Part shown: positions 44,554 through 54,297 of the stretch, in pieces
Layout: every line of letters starts with the position of its first letter
Numbering within the stretch: position 1 is the stretch's first letter
Assembly: GCA_016928075.1 (NCBI GenBank)
Contig: JAFGLJ010000027.1
Coordinates: forward strand, 1 to 64,000
Direction of reading: 5' to 3'
DNA from: Bacteroidales bacterium
Lineage (GTDB): Bacteria > Bacteroidota > Bacteroidia > Bacteroidales > VadinHA17
Length of the DNA stretch: 64,000 bases
The notes under the pieces: generated by a model
What the model saw: the letters and a program-made list of their open reading frames with translations, nothing else
What the model was told of the DNA's origin: nothing
Databases searched by the model: none
Made by a program: the position numbers and the translations under genes

Positions 44554-47244
44554 ATGAAAAAACTAATCAATTTCTTAATGTCATTATTGAATCTCAGGGC
44601 TGACAAAAAGAGAATTATACAATTACAATCAATATTATGTTCCTTTATCGTGTTGACCTTATTATTCAATTATCCACAACATATAATGGCTCAAATAAGA
44701 CCTGTTAAGAGACAGGCGAATATTGCATCAGAGCAAATGAATATTATCACCCGTGAATTCAATATCAGTGGAGGCAATCGTGAGATAGTTGAATTTGAAA
44801 TAACAAAAGCAGGAGTTATTGAGGCAAAAGCCGAATGGAGCGGAACGGCACAGGAACTGGCATTAATACTCAACGGACCGGGAAGGGCGCAATATTATGC
44901 CCGTAAAGATGCTAAGAGTCCCATGGTTTTAAGGTACAAGGTACCTGAGAATATTATATCGCTGGGTAAAACATGGAAGATATCTGTGGTAAATTTTGGA
45001 TCCGGTACAAACGCCCAGGGCAGAGTCCAGGTTAATTATCCCAGGGCAACGGAAGCTTTTGAACCTGTAAAACAACAGGTAGTTATGGAGAAAAAACCTG
45101 TAATAAAGCCGGTTGAAGAAAGTAAGTCAATCCTTATCAAAAATTACCAGATTCAGCAATCAAAAGGATTAACAGAGATTCAGCTGCAGGAGATCAGAGC
45201 TGAACTTGAAGAACAAAAAATTGAAAATACAAAGGTCAAGATAGAAAACCGGATACAGGAAATCGGACAGGATAATCCTCTTGCAGGCATTGTTGTACCC
45301 ATCATATACAAAAGACTGGAGGAAAAAACTCAGAAACCTCTTTTAAAAAACGGTATTAACACCAGTCCTCATTTCAAATCGTTGATACAATCATATAAGC
45401 AAATCTCCCCTTCAATCACTCAGGAGTATTTTCATCCCCGGTATGCAGATCTTAAACCCGGGCAGAAGATCGACAGATTACAGCTGGGAAAAGATATACT
45501 CGAAGCTGTCAGACCGGGATATAGAAACGAAATAAGGGGAATGGTCTATAAATCTATTACTGAAGATACACCAAAATTCCAATGGAATGCTGTCGGGGTT
45601 CATAAGCCAGGTCCGACTAAAGTTGAGGCCATCCGTGTACAATCCGGCCAGAGGAAAATAAAAGAATCTGAAACACTTATTAACAAACTAAAAACAAATC
45701 CCACCGAGGATAACTTTAATGAATTAATGACATATGCCCAGGCTCAGGGATTAAGTTTAGCGAGACCAGCAGAAAAGTACATACATGATGTTATTGCTGA
45801 AAAGATAGGAATACAGGACAGGGAAGATTGGATGCCTGACCTTAATAATGATCATTTTGTTAGTGATTATTATAAGTATGATATTGGCCTGGACTGGTTT
45901 TATTGTTTGGATCAGAATGAAAGAACCTGTGTCTGGATACCTTTTTTTGGTACGGAATGTTCTGATGACGAACCATACTGGTATTTAAGCAGTATAGTCC
46001 CGAACTATGATCCTAATGATCCTGACAATATTCATCAGCTGCATGAAGGTATGCTGTATAGTGTATACGGCAGGGTAACCCGACCGTATGATGATGTAAA
46101 CAGAGGTGAAACGCGTAAATTCCGGTCAGGTGATCAATGGCTTGTAAATAATAACATATACAATACCTCATCAACTTTTACTATTGGCCTCTGGGAAGAA
46201 GACTGGTCAAGGGATGAGGTCAAAGATGCCCTTATTAAAGCGACTAATGATTTAAGGGAAGAATTAATCGAGACCATCAAAGTTGCTGTTATGGATGCAG
46301 TGAAGGAGGGCCTTTCAGAAAGTATAATGGAAACCCTGCCGGAAGACTTAAAAGACGATTTCCAATCATTTCTAAATGATGAAATAAGCTACGAAACTTT
46401 TATAGAATCAGTTCAGAATGAATTGGGAGGAGTTGATATTGGCATGATAATCATGCAAATGATCCTCTCAGGAGAAAGCCTGTTAGAGATTACCGCACTT
46501 TTAGGAGGGGCATGTCCGGGTCTTGCTGAGATGATTATTGCTATTAAAGTTTTGGGTCCCATTGCCATAGATCTTCTTGAAGGCGATTTCCAGGATGCTC
46601 TCAAAGGATTGGTATATCTGCCTATTATGCTTTATAAATATATCTTTGATCTGTTCAAAAATATTGTAAGCTTATTTGAGAACCTTATGAAAGTAGCCGA
46701 TCCTGATGACAATATCCAGAACCGTTCAATAACAATTAACGGCTCTTTCGATGATATTTTCCAGGATGCCACATGGGGAGATTACTATTCCAATATTACC
46801 TCCCTGACTCCGACAGGATGTGGTCCCCGAAGTGGTAATTCGGATCTTATCAGGGATGGGGAATACGTTCAGCCGTATCTCCGCTTTAAAGGAGCAGATG
46901 CTGAATATCTTGCCTATTACAACGTAAAGAGAACAATTGTTGGAGGCAGGGAAACCTTTGGCTTTACATTGGGGCCCGATCCTTCGAAGATATATACCCG
47001 GACCATAAAGTATATGTCAAAATCTCATTCCAGGGATCAGGAAATAAAAGTATCATATTGCACTCTGGGTGAAAATGGATCTCTCTTGATAAATCTGTCA
47101 GAAAAAAACGGCAGGGCGGGTGATTCAAATCTGTTTAAGCCCGGACCGGAATTCTCTGTGAAAAGTATACCCGGGGCTGAATATGAGCTTACAATAATCG
47201 GGAAAAACAACTATGGTTATGTAACGCTTGAAGAGGAATGGTGA
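44554..47244 (+). CDS. Large secreted protein of unknown function (896 residues)
   Basis: I do not recognise a family. A signal peptide (hydrophobic stretch about 24-47, QSILCSFIVLTLLFNYPQHIMAQ) suggests export. Residues ~60-165 form a beta-sandwich resembling a PPC-type (pre-peptidase C-terminal) domain: IVEFEITKAGVIEAKAEWSG...VVNFGSGTNAQGRVQVNYP. A charged helical part (~170-300), a Trp/Tyr/Cys-rich stretch (DWFYCLDQNERTCVW, near 445-470), an amphipathic helical block (~560-700, with hydrophobic LLGGACPGLAEMIIAIKV) and a C-terminal beta-rich part follow. I chose ATG 44554 over the GTG one codon earlier. No catalytic motif seen. The helical block with a hydrophobic core could be a membrane-inserting or toxin-like segment, an inference only. 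Confidence 0.6.
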   Translation: MKKLINFLMSLLNLRADKKRIIQLQSILCSFIVLTLLFNYPQHIMAQIRPVKRQANIASEQMNIITREFNISGGNREIVEFEITKAGVIEAKAEWSGTAQELALILNGPGRAQYYARKDAKSPMVLRYKVPENIISLGKTWKISVVNFGSGTNAQGRVQVNYPRATEAFEPVKQQVVMEKKPVIKPVEESKSILIKNYQIQQSKGLTEIQLQEIRAELEEQKIENTKVKIENRIQEIGQDNPLAGIVVPIIYKRLEEKTQKPLLKNGINTSPHFKSLIQSYKQISPSITQEYFHPRYADLKPGQKIDRLQLGKDILEAVRPGYRNEIRGMVYKSITEDTPKFQWNAVGVHKPGPTKVEAIRVQSGQRKIKESETLINKLKTNPTEDNFNELMTYAQAQGLSLARPAEKYIHDVIAEKIGIQDREDWMPDLNNDHFVSDYYKYDIGLDWFYCLDQNERTCVWIPFFGTECSDDEPYWYLSSIVPNYDPNDPDNIHQLHEGMLYSVYGRVTRPYDDVNRGETRKFRSGDQWLVNNNIYNTSSTFTIGLWEEDWSRDEVKDALIKATNDLREELIETIKVAVMDAVKEGLSESIMETLPEDLKDDFQSFLNDEISYETFIESVQNELGGVDIGMIIMQMILSGESLLEITALLGGACPGLAEMIIAIKVLGPIAIDLLEGDFQDALKGLVYLPIMLYKYIFDLFKNIVSLFENLMKVADPDDNIQNRSITINGSFDDIFQDATWGDYYSNITSLTPTGCGPRSGNSDLIRDGEYVQPYLRFKGADAEYLAYYNVKRTIVGGRETFGFTLGPDPSKIYTRTIKYMSKSHSRDQEIKVSYCTLGENGSLLINLSEKNGRAGDSNLFKPGPEFSVKSIPGAEYELTIIGKNNYGYVTLEEEW

Positions 47245-47377
47245 TCCGACCACATTAAACAGAAGCAGCGCTTTTGATTCAGTCTGAGATTACTTTTCAA
47301 TAAAATATCAACATCATAGCAGGTGTATAACCTTATGCCTGCTTATATTTATACTGGAAAAAGTAAAAAATTCAGAA

Positions 47378-48319
47378 ATGAAGATCTCAGTTGCACAGTT
47401 TCAACCAAAAGACGGGGATAAGAAATATAATTTATCAGTAATTGACAAACTGACTGAAAGAGCTAAAACCGGGGGAGCGGATCTGATCACTTTTCATGAA
47501 TTGTCGATCACGGCATATACACATATTAAAAACCTGGAATTAAATGAAATAACAATACTTGCCGAACAAATTCCTGATGGAGAAAGCTCAAAGCAACTAA
47601 TTGAAATTTCAGCTAAATATAATATGCCTGTTCTTGCCGGATTGGCCGAGATAGACAAAGGGGAAATATACAATACATATATATGTGCTTTTAAAGGGAA
47701 CATTGTGGCAAAGTATCGTAAACTGCATCCATTCATAAATAAGCATATGTCGGCCGGAAATGAATACATTGTTTTTGATCTTCTGGGATGAAAATGTGGA
47801 ATATTGACCTGCTATGACAATAATGTTATTGAAAATGTAAGGGCAACAGTATTACTGGGAGCTGAACTGATCTTTGCACCTCATGTAACCAGTTGTACTC
47901 CGTCAACCTTTCCCGGAAGCGGCTATGTAGATGAAAAATACTGGCAAAACAGGGATAATGATCCTGTTTCTTTAAGAGCGGAATTTGACGGACCAAAGGG
48001 AAGAGAATGGCTGATGAGGTGGTTGCCGGCCAGGGCATACGATAATGGTGTTTACTATGCCTTTACCAATCCTGTTGGTTACGACGGAGAGCAACTGAAG
48101 AATGGAAATTCTATGATAATTGATCCATATGGTGAAGTACTCACTGAAATAAAATCTTTTGATGATGATATAGCAATTGCTGCTATTACAAAAGACAAGC
48201 TCACCCTGGCAGGCGGTTACAGGTACAGGAATGCAAGAAGGCCCGATCTGTACAGGTCAATTATCGGCCGGGAACATGAGTCGCATACAAAACCAATCTG
48301 GCTGGAGAACAATAAATAA
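47378..48319 (+). pseudogene. Carbon-nitrogen hydrolase (nitrilase superfamily) with an in-frame TGA
   Basis: The frame covers 313 codons but contains one TGA (47789-47791, codon 138). Both halves are in the same frame and align as one nitrilase: E41 in FHELSITAY, K115 in KYRKLHP and C145 in ILTCYDNN form the catalytic Glu-Lys-Cys triad. The TGA sits in LG-TGA-KCGILTCYD, seven codons before the catalytic Cys; a Trp (TGG) is a plausible original. Without read-through neither half is active. Nearby genes use TGA as stop, so a code change is unlikely. It is probably a nonsense mutation or a sequencing error. The substrate would be an amide or nitrile. Confidence 0.8.
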
Positions 48320-48382
48320 TCCGGGATGGACACGGATCAAAGTTTTGTTATAAATTTGACTGAAACCAAACCATAATCCATA

Positions 48383-48538
48383 ATGAAAATAACACAAAAA
48401 CATTTAAGACTTTTAAGTGGATTTTTAGTGATCGCCGGTGCCCTGGTCGCTATTTTCTTTGAATCAGCTGTAATGAACTATGTAGGCATAGGAATATGTA
48501 TCGTGGGTTTGATACTCCTTGCACCCTGGATCAAATAA
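48383..48538 (+). CDS. Small membrane protein, 51 residues
   Basis: ATG 48383 opens a frame of 51 codons before TAA: MKITQKHLRLLSGFLV, then a first helix IAGALVAIFFESAVM, a GIG turn, and a second helix ICIVGLILLAPWI. Two membrane helices with a basic N terminus. It lies between the broken nitrilase gene and the Fpg-like gene with short gaps. Family not recognised; function unknown. Confidence 0.55.
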   Translation: MKITQKHLRLLSGFLVIAGALVAIFFESAVMNYVGIGICIVGLILLAPWIK

Positions 48539-48550
48539 ATAACTGTTGTT

Positions 48551-49375
48551 ATGCTGGAGATCCCCGAATCAAAAACAATCAGTCTGCAGGCAGGCAAGAC
48601 ACTAGTAAATAAAAGAATTGAGGAAGTCATTACCGCATCAAGTGCACATAAATTCGCATTTTATTGCGGTGATCCTGCTGAATACCCGAAACTCCTGACA
48701 GGAAAACATATTCAATCAACAAAGGGTCATGGAATGTTTGTTGATATGCATTGCGATAATGATATTTGTATCACAATCGGAGACGGAACCAATATCAGAT
48801 ATTACCCGTCTTCTGAACAATGCCCGGTAAAACATCAACTGCTAATAAAATTCGATGATGGTACTTGCCTGGCATTCACCGTTGCTATGTATGGAGGAAT
48901 ATGGGTATACAGGAGTGAATTTGATAATCCATATCACCGGGGCAGCCTTAAAAGTATTTCTCCTCTTGAAGAAACTTTTGATGAATTCCATTTTAACAGT
49001 ATCTATAACAGCACCCCTAAGGACCTTTCCCTTAAAGCTCTGCTTGCTACCGAGCAGCGAATTCCGGGATTGGGCAACGGGGTTCTGCAGGATATATTAT
49101 TCAATGCCGGCATTCACCCTAAAAGGAAAAAATCCACCCTGTCTGATTTTGAAAAAGCAGAGCTGTTTTGCAGCCTTAAGATAACTTTAAAAAACATGAC
49201 TGAAAAGGGAGGAAGGGATACAGAAAAAGATCTTTTGGGAAATGTAGGAGGATACAAGACATTACTCTCTAAAAATACCTTTAAGAATCCCTGCCCGAAT
49301 TGTGGAAATGCAATAGTCAAAGAGGCATATCTTGGTGGTGCAATTTACTTCTGTCCTGTTTGTCAGCCACTTTGA
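48551..49375 (+). CDS. Fpg/Nei-like DNA glycosylase homologue lacking the catalytic proline
   Basis: 274 residues of the formamidopyrimidine-DNA glycosylase/endonuclease VIII superfamily. The H2TH domain is visible with EQRIPGLGNGVLQDILFNAG, and the C-terminal zinc finger has CPNCG and FCPVCQ. The N terminus is MLEIPES where active enzymes have MPELPE: residue 2, the Schiff-base Pro, is Leu, while the neighbouring Glu3 is kept. Such Pro-less proteins may bind damaged DNA without glycosylase activity or work by another mechanism. It is preceded by the 51-residue membrane protein (gap 12 nt). Confidence 0.88.
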   Translation: MLEIPESKTISLQAGKTLVNKRIEEVITASSAHKFAFYCGDPAEYPKLLTGKHIQSTKGHGMFVDMHCDNDICITIGDGTNIRYYPSSEQCPVKHQLLIKFDDGTCLAFTVAMYGGIWVYRSEFDNPYHRGSLKSISPLEETFDEFHFNSIYNSTPKDLSLKALLATEQRIPGLGNGVLQDILFNAGIHPKRKKSTLSDFEKAELFCSLKITLKNMTEKGGRDTEKDLLGNVGGYKTLLSKNTFKNPCPNCGNAIVKEAYLGGAIYFCPVCQPL

Positions 49376-49390
49376 AACATTAAGAGTATT

Positions 49391-49543
49391 ATGGATAAAA
49401 CAAATAGTTATGAAAATTACCCGGCCTGGATTGGGATATTTTAAAACCTGGTTTCACTGGGTATTTATGGCCTCGGATTTCTGATTACTTACAGGTTAGG
49501 ACTTGTCTTTGCTATCCTTTGCTTTACTCTTCAACAACACTAA
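49391..49543 (+). pseudogene. Remnant of a small membrane protein gene with an in-frame TAA
   Basis: The frame reads MDKTNSYENYPAWIGIF, then TAA (49442-49444), then NLVSLGIYGLGFLITYRLG and more hydrophobic sequence to a TAA at 49541. Both pieces are in one frame, so a single nonsense mutation splits what was a gene with at least one membrane helix. The C-terminal half also looks shortened. Family resemblance is only from my memory of Bacteroidota hypothetical proteins. Confidence 0.55.
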
Positions 49544-49555
49544 AAAGACGATGAT

Positions 49556-51037
49556 ATGAAATTCTATTTGATAATTTTAGGCGCTATACTGCTTGGTTGC
49601 ACCGATGCAACTTCATTTAAGTCAGATATATCCGAACAGGATAGCCTGAGTATTAAAAGCCATGAATCCTTATTGAAGTTTAAACAGGATAACAAGATAG
49701 AGGGCCTGGCTTTTGCAATATTTAACAACAAAGAAACGTTGTTCAAAGATTGTGCCGGCAGGTCAACCTATAGTTTCAAAATTAATGAGGAAACCCTGTT
49801 CAGTATACAATCAATTTCAAAGAACATAACTGCACTTGCATTATTGATTGCTGTTCAGGACGGATTACTGGATCTTGATGTTCCTGTAGCAGAGTATTTG
49901 CCCTGTTTTAAAGTTAACAGCTGTTTTGAAGAAGAACCTGAACAAAAGATGACCCTGAGAATGCTTCTCTCACATACTGCCGGATTTACTCACGAAGCAC
50001 CGGTAGGCAATAATTATGATTACCGGACCTGTTCCAAACAGGATCACTTCAACAGCATAATGAATACCTGGCTGAAATTTCCCGCAGGTAAAAGCTACTC
50101 ATATTCAAACCTGGGTTTTGACGTGGCCGCAACCATAATCTCACAAAAATCCGGATTAAGTTTCAACGAATATCTTAAACAGAAGATTTTTCATCCCCTG
50201 GGTATGCTCTGTTCAACAACCGACGACCAGGAAATTAAGGCAACCCAGAATAAAACAGAAGGTAATATTTCCTGGGTGAAAAGTAAGCATCATAGCATCC
50301 CTCTTATCGGATCAGGAGCTGTCTATACCAACCTTAATGAATTAATTAGTTATGTTCAATTACTCATGAACTATGGACAAACTGGCAACAAACCACTAAT
50401 CGAAAGGAAGTATATTCTTGAAATGGCTAAAATCAATACTGTAAACTATGGTCTGGGTACTTACATTGATAAAAGCGATGATGTTCTTTTTATCGGCCAT
50501 AATGGCGGAGGTTACGGATACAGTGCAACAATTCTGTGGTTCCCTGAATATAACCTTGGATCATTGATCCTTTGCAACGGCCCTTCAAATACTTTTGATT
50601 TCTGCTTCTCCTTAATGGAGGATTACATTCAGGCAATGGATTTACCAATAAATACTTCTATTTCTGCTGAGTTCGACATGATTAATGGAGATTATTTTAA
50701 AAATAAAACCGATAATGAACAACCAGTATTCTCTTCATGTAAATGCGATACGACTTTTAAAACAGATTGGGATGAATATACCGGAAAATACTCTATTGTT
50801 TATGAAGGAATGGATTTTAAATGGTATGTCAAAGCAGCAAATTTTCTGGGTTTTGGGTACCAGAATATCTATATAACCCGGGATGGCCAAGCCCTGAAGT
50901 ATACCGGGACTTTTGGCGAGGGGACTTTGCAGGAATTCGAACCGGGACTTTTTTTTACAGACGACTTTGAAGCTCTTGATTTCAAACCTGAAATTCCGAC
51001 CTTCAGAAATATTAAAATACGGAAAAGAAACAACTAA
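49556..51037 (+). CDS. Serine hydrolase lipoprotein, beta-lactamase/class C-like (second copy type)
   Basis: Predicted lipoprotein (LLGC, Cys15) of 493 residues. S86-x-x-K89 in SIQSISKN, YSN in YSYSNLGFD, and HNGGGYGYS as the third box define the class C-like hydrolase fold. The last ~130 residues are an extra beta-rich domain (EFDMINGDYFKNK...TGKYSIVYEGMDFKWYVKAANF), probably a C-terminal barrel typical of Pab87-like peptidases. Substrate not known. It is not a close duplicate of the 43163 gene. It follows a broken small gene by 12 nt. Confidence 0.85.
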   Translation: MKFYLIILGAILLGCTDATSFKSDISEQDSLSIKSHESLLKFKQDNKIEGLAFAIFNNKETLFKDCAGRSTYSFKINEETLFSIQSISKNITALALLIAVQDGLLDLDVPVAEYLPCFKVNSCFEEEPEQKMTLRMLLSHTAGFTHEAPVGNNYDYRTCSKQDHFNSIMNTWLKFPAGKSYSYSNLGFDVAATIISQKSGLSFNEYLKQKIFHPLGMLCSTTDDQEIKATQNKTEGNISWVKSKHHSIPLIGSGAVYTNLNELISYVQLLMNYGQTGNKPLIERKYILEMAKINTVNYGLGTYIDKSDDVLFIGHNGGGYGYSATILWFPEYNLGSLILCNGPSNTFDFCFSLMEDYIQAMDLPINTSISAEFDMINGDYFKNKTDNEQPVFSSCKCDTTFKTDWDEYTGKYSIVYEGMDFKWYVKAANFLGFGYQNIYITRDGQALKYTGTFGEGTLQEFEPGLFFTDDFEALDFKPEIPTFRNIKIRKRNN

Positions 51038-51309
51038 GATATATAGGTATTCGAATAACTTTTCCCCGGAACGGTTCATGCAATGTAAATTATCCATTCT
51101 GTAATATATATTGACAGCTCTGCAGTGATGATTTTATTATGAGTATATCATCCGGCTACTTTGATGATTATTAATCAATAAATTAAAAGATTGCATAGTC
51201 ATCATACAGATTGAAGATCATTATTAACAACTGGCCTGATCAGGATGAAATACTGGTCAGCAGGAAACAGGTTGCTGCATTCAAAGAATGAATAAACAGG
51301 TCGTTTTCA
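51038..51309. other. Intergenic stretch between convergent genes, mostly empty
   Basis: I see no repeat of the heptamer type. A short frame from TTG 51211 to TGA 51291 (26 codons, IIINNWPDQDEILVSRKQ) could be a coding remnant, but support is weak. No terminator with a T tract stands out. Confidence 0.5.
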
Positions 51310-53565
51310 TTATTTCTTTTTACCGAATAATTTTTCAAATAAGGATTTTTCCTCCTGCACTTTTTCAACTATAGTATCCTGTTCTTTTTCTGCCCTGGTT
51401 TTTATTCCGAACAACCGGTTAAAAAATCCCCTTATGCCTCTTTGCCTGAAAGGATCACAATCCAGGAAGGAATAAACATCATCCGGCAGGTCAAAAGATG
51501 TGAGGTATTTATCATTTAAATCCTCATTTCTTTCCATATCCTTGATTATCCGGGCTATAATTGGCATAGCAAGGGATGCGCCTGTACCGTTCTCACTGTA
51601 AAAGTGGACATCGGGTGTTCTTGCACCAACCCAGGTACCAAGAACTATTTCAGGAGTATAGGCTATAAACCATGCATCGGAGTAATTTTGAGCGGTACCT
51701 GTTTTGCCCGCAAGATCTGCCTTTATTCCATAATTGTTTCGTATCCCGCTTCCTGTACCCTGTTCAACAACCTGTTGCAGAATGGCTGTCATTATCCGGC
51801 TTGTTTCTTCAGTGAATATTGAGTCAGGCTCCTGGTATTCCCTGGTGTAAATATTGCTACCATCAGCATCAGTTATCCTGTTTATCATACAGAGTTCATT
51901 CATTTGTCCATTGTTGGCAAAGGCACCGTAAGCTCTGATAATTTCATAAAGTGACAGATCAAGTGTCCCCAGTGCATTGGAGGGGACATGCTCAACAAAA
52001 TCAGGGAATTTAAGTTTATCACAGGTACTGGCAAGTTCTTCACCGCCAACCTGGAAGTATAAATCAACCGTAGGAAGGTTTATTGAATGGGCAAGGGCAT
52101 ACCATAAAGCAACAGAACTGTCGGGTGTTGATATAAGATCAACATTCTGAGGTTCCCAATCCTCATATCCGGGATATTCATTTTCTTCATTTGCCAGGTA
52201 TTTACAGGGAGGAATGCCCAGCTCCAGAGCAGTGGCAAAAAGTACGGGTTTGAATGCCGAGGCAATCTGCCTGTGCGACAGTGCCATATCAAATGGAAGG
52301 AGCCTGAAATTATTGCCTCCTATCCAGGTAATTACTGAACCGTTCTTAGGATTGACAATAAGTACGGAGGCATTAAGCATCTTATAATAATGCCATAAGC
52401 TGTCAAGCCTGCTGATGTTTTCTGTATGAATACCGTTATCCCAGTCAAACAGCTGTATTTTCCTCCTGCTGGTATCATTTTCATAATTCCCCGATTGTCG
52501 TTTTCTTTCACTGTACCAATGCCTTTTAATACCATGGTATTCAAGTTCCCTGTCGAGTAGCTGCTGCATAGCACCAAGGTGCTTACTTACAGATCCGTAA
52601 GCCAGCTCCTGGACCTGCATATCAAGGGTCGTATATATTTTCAATCCGTCCTTTTCAAGATTATATTCTTCACCGGTTGCGTTTTTAACAGAATCCAGCA
52701 GTTCAAGGGTCCTTTCCCTCACCTGGTACACAAAATAGCCTGCAGGCGATTCCAGGTTAAGGTTTTTATATTCAAGTTCAAGTGGTAATGAGCGCAGGCT
52801 GTCTGCCTCTTCAGAATCAAGATAATCTGCCTTCTCTATCAATGTGAGGACCACATTCCGGCGTCCGATAGAGTTTTCCGGGTTGAGCTGGGGATTGTAA
52901 ACGGTAGTTGCTTTTAACATACCCACCAGGACGGCCGATTCTTCGATCTTCAATTCACTTACCGGCTTATTGAAGTATCTCTGAGATGCAGATTCAACCC
53001 CATATAAGTCTTCTCCAAAAGGAACAGAATTGAGGTATAACAGCAAGAGTTCATCCTTTGTATATATTTCCTCAAGGCGCCTTGCAATAATAATCTCCTT
53101 CATTTTATTTATTGCAAGGCTCAGGATACGATAACCAGAACGGCCATACAGGTTCTTAGCAAGCTGCTGTGTAATGGTGCTCCCTCCCCCTCCACTTTCG
53201 TCACCCATCAATATTGTTCTCAAAAACACCCGGAGATAACTCCTTGTATCATATCCCCTGTGGGAATAAAAGCGCCTGTCTTCAGTTTCAATCAGACCAA
53301 TCTTAAGATGTTCAGGAATTTCATCCCAGGTTATATTGGTACGGTTTTCTGCAAAATATTTACCGATTAATATGCTGTCGGAAGAAAATACAAGTGAAGC
53401 TTCTTCATTGCTTATATCTGCCAGCATATTTATACCTGGCAGTGAGCCAAAAGCTCCTGATAGCACCAGGAAATAAAGCAACCCTGCAAGCAATACTATC
53501 AATGCTATTCCTGATGCAATGGATGCCAGAAAAATTTTCAGAAGTCTGTATTTCCTTGCCTTCAT
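51310..53565 (-). CDS. Penicillin-binding protein 1A-like bifunctional transglycosylase/transpeptidase
   Basis: Inner-membrane peptidoglycan synthase of about 751 residues. A short cytoplasmic tail and one membrane helix (IASGIALIVLLAGLLYFLV) precede a GT51 glycosyltransferase domain with EDRRFYSHRGYD (Glu catalytic) and GGSTITQQLAKN. The transpeptidase domain has S-x-x-K in IASAFKPVLF, S-I-N in AHSINLPTV and KTGTAQN. I chose ATG 53565 (MKARKYR) because the candidate promoter would put the transcript start at about 53593; the ATG at 53592 (adds MTVTPRIGY) would be leaderless. It links lipid II into the wall. The C-terminal tail is K/E-rich. Confidence 0.94.
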   Translation of the reverse strand: MKARKYRLLKIFLASIASGIALIVLLAGLLYFLVLSGAFGSLPGINMLADISNEEASLVFSSDSILIGKYFAENRTNITWDEIPEHLKIGLIETEDRRFYSHRGYDTRSYLRVFLRTILMGDESGGGGSTITQQLAKNLYGRSGYRILSLAINKMKEIIIARRLEEIYTKDELLLLYLNSVPFGEDLYGVESASQRYFNKPVSELKIEESAVLVGMLKATTVYNPQLNPENSIGRRNVVLTLIEKADYLDSEEADSLRSLPLELEYKNLNLESPAGYFVYQVRERTLELLDSVKNATGEEYNLEKDGLKIYTTLDMQVQELAYGSVSKHLGAMQQLLDRELEYHGIKRHWYSERKRQSGNYENDTSRRKIQLFDWDNGIHTENISRLDSLWHYYKMLNASVLIVNPKNGSVITWIGGNNFRLLPFDMALSHRQIASAFKPVLFATALELGIPPCKYLANEENEYPGYEDWEPQNVDLISTPDSSVALWYALAHSINLPTVDLYFQVGGEELASTCDKLKFPDFVEHVPSNALGTLDLSLYEIIRAYGAFANNGQMNELCMINRITDADGSNIYTREYQEPDSIFTEETSRIMTAILQQVVEQGTGSGIRNNYGIKADLAGKTGTAQNYSDAWFIAYTPEIVLGTWVGARTPDVHFYSENGTGASLAMPIIARIIKDMERNEDLNDKYLTSFDLPDDVYSFLDCDPFRQRGIRGFFNRLFGIKTRAEKEQDTIVEKVQEEKSLFEKLFGKKK

Positions 53566-53599
53566 ATATCCAATCCTGGGGGTCACTGTCATTAAACGG

Positions 53600-53607
53600 C
53601 AAAGTTA
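53600..53607 (-). promoter_or_regulatory. Candidate -7 box of the PBP gene with a -33 box
   Basis: On the minus strand TAACTTTG matches TAnnTTTG, with TTTG (53630-53633) 22 nt upstream as a -33 box. This is the best two-box match of this type in the window. Confidence 0.5.
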
Positions 53608-53733
53608 TACAATAGATTATTATTATAGCCAAACAAATTTTTGGTACAATGAGGCTGTCCATACCTTGAATATATTTATTGCAATTGTTTGAATTATTAA
53701 CCGGATGATGTAAATTTCACATAAAATAAAAAA

Positions 53734-54294
53734 ATGCTGAACCTCTGGCTTTGTATAGGACTCTGTGCCATCATATTGATAGTAAACGGTATATGCATAA
53801 TACATGCGATAAGGGAAAAAATAAGCAGTGAGCTATACATGCATTCTGGATTGAGTGTATTTTTTTCTATAATGGTTCTTGAACTAACTATAGGTAATAA
53901 TGGAGCATGGAACAGGCTGGGTTCCTTATGGTTGCAGATAATTGGTTTTGTCCTTTACCTGCCGTCGGGTTACCTGGTTATTTCTTCAATAATAGCTCTC
54001 AGGCACAGAGGTAAATCAAAAGGGGCAGATTTCACAGAGTCAACTACTATAATTAAAGAAGGTTTATACGGTAGGATACGGCAACCCATGACCCTTGGAC
54101 TGGCAATATGGTCAGTTGCTTTTATCCTTGTATTTCAGTCTTTACCCACACTAGTGCTTTCGATATTATCACTGTTCTGTTTCTGGATGGCGGCAAGGAA
54201 AGAAAGTAATTACAATATCAGGAAATTCGGTGATGATTATGAAGAATTCATGAAACAGGTACCGATGTGGAATTTTTTCAGGAAACCGAAGTGA
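53734..54294 (+). CDS. Isoprenylcysteine carboxyl methyltransferase-family membrane protein
   Basis: 186 residues with four to five membrane helices (LWLCIGLCAIILIVNGICII; LQIIGFVLYLPSGYLVISSI; GLAIWSVAFILVFQSLPTLVLS). The PEMT/ICMT signature is visible: GLYGRIRQPMTLGL, then ARKESNYNIRKFGDDYEEFMKQVPMW, which binds SAM and ends in the usual G.(D)YxxYxxxVP pattern. Bacterial members methylate various small or membrane-associated substrates; none is identifiable here. A repeat hairpin and a disrupted CPBP gene follow. Confidence 0.8.
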   Translation: MLNLWLCIGLCAIILIVNGICIIHAIREKISSELYMHSGLSVFFSIMVLELTIGNNGAWNRLGSLWLQIIGFVLYLPSGYLVISSIIALRHRGKSKGADFTESTTIIKEGLYGRIRQPMTLGLAIWSVAFILVFQSLPTLVLSILSLFCFWMAARKESNYNIRKFGDDYEEFMKQVPMWNFFRKPK

Positions 54295-54297
54295 AGA

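Noticed and set aside
47789..47791. TGA in the nitrilase as selenocysteine
   Set aside because: The catalytic Cys is elsewhere and intact, no convincing hairpin follows, and selenocysteine at this position has no precedent I know.
51211..51291. 26-codon frame as a gene remnant
   Set aside because: Very short, TTG start, no family resemblance.
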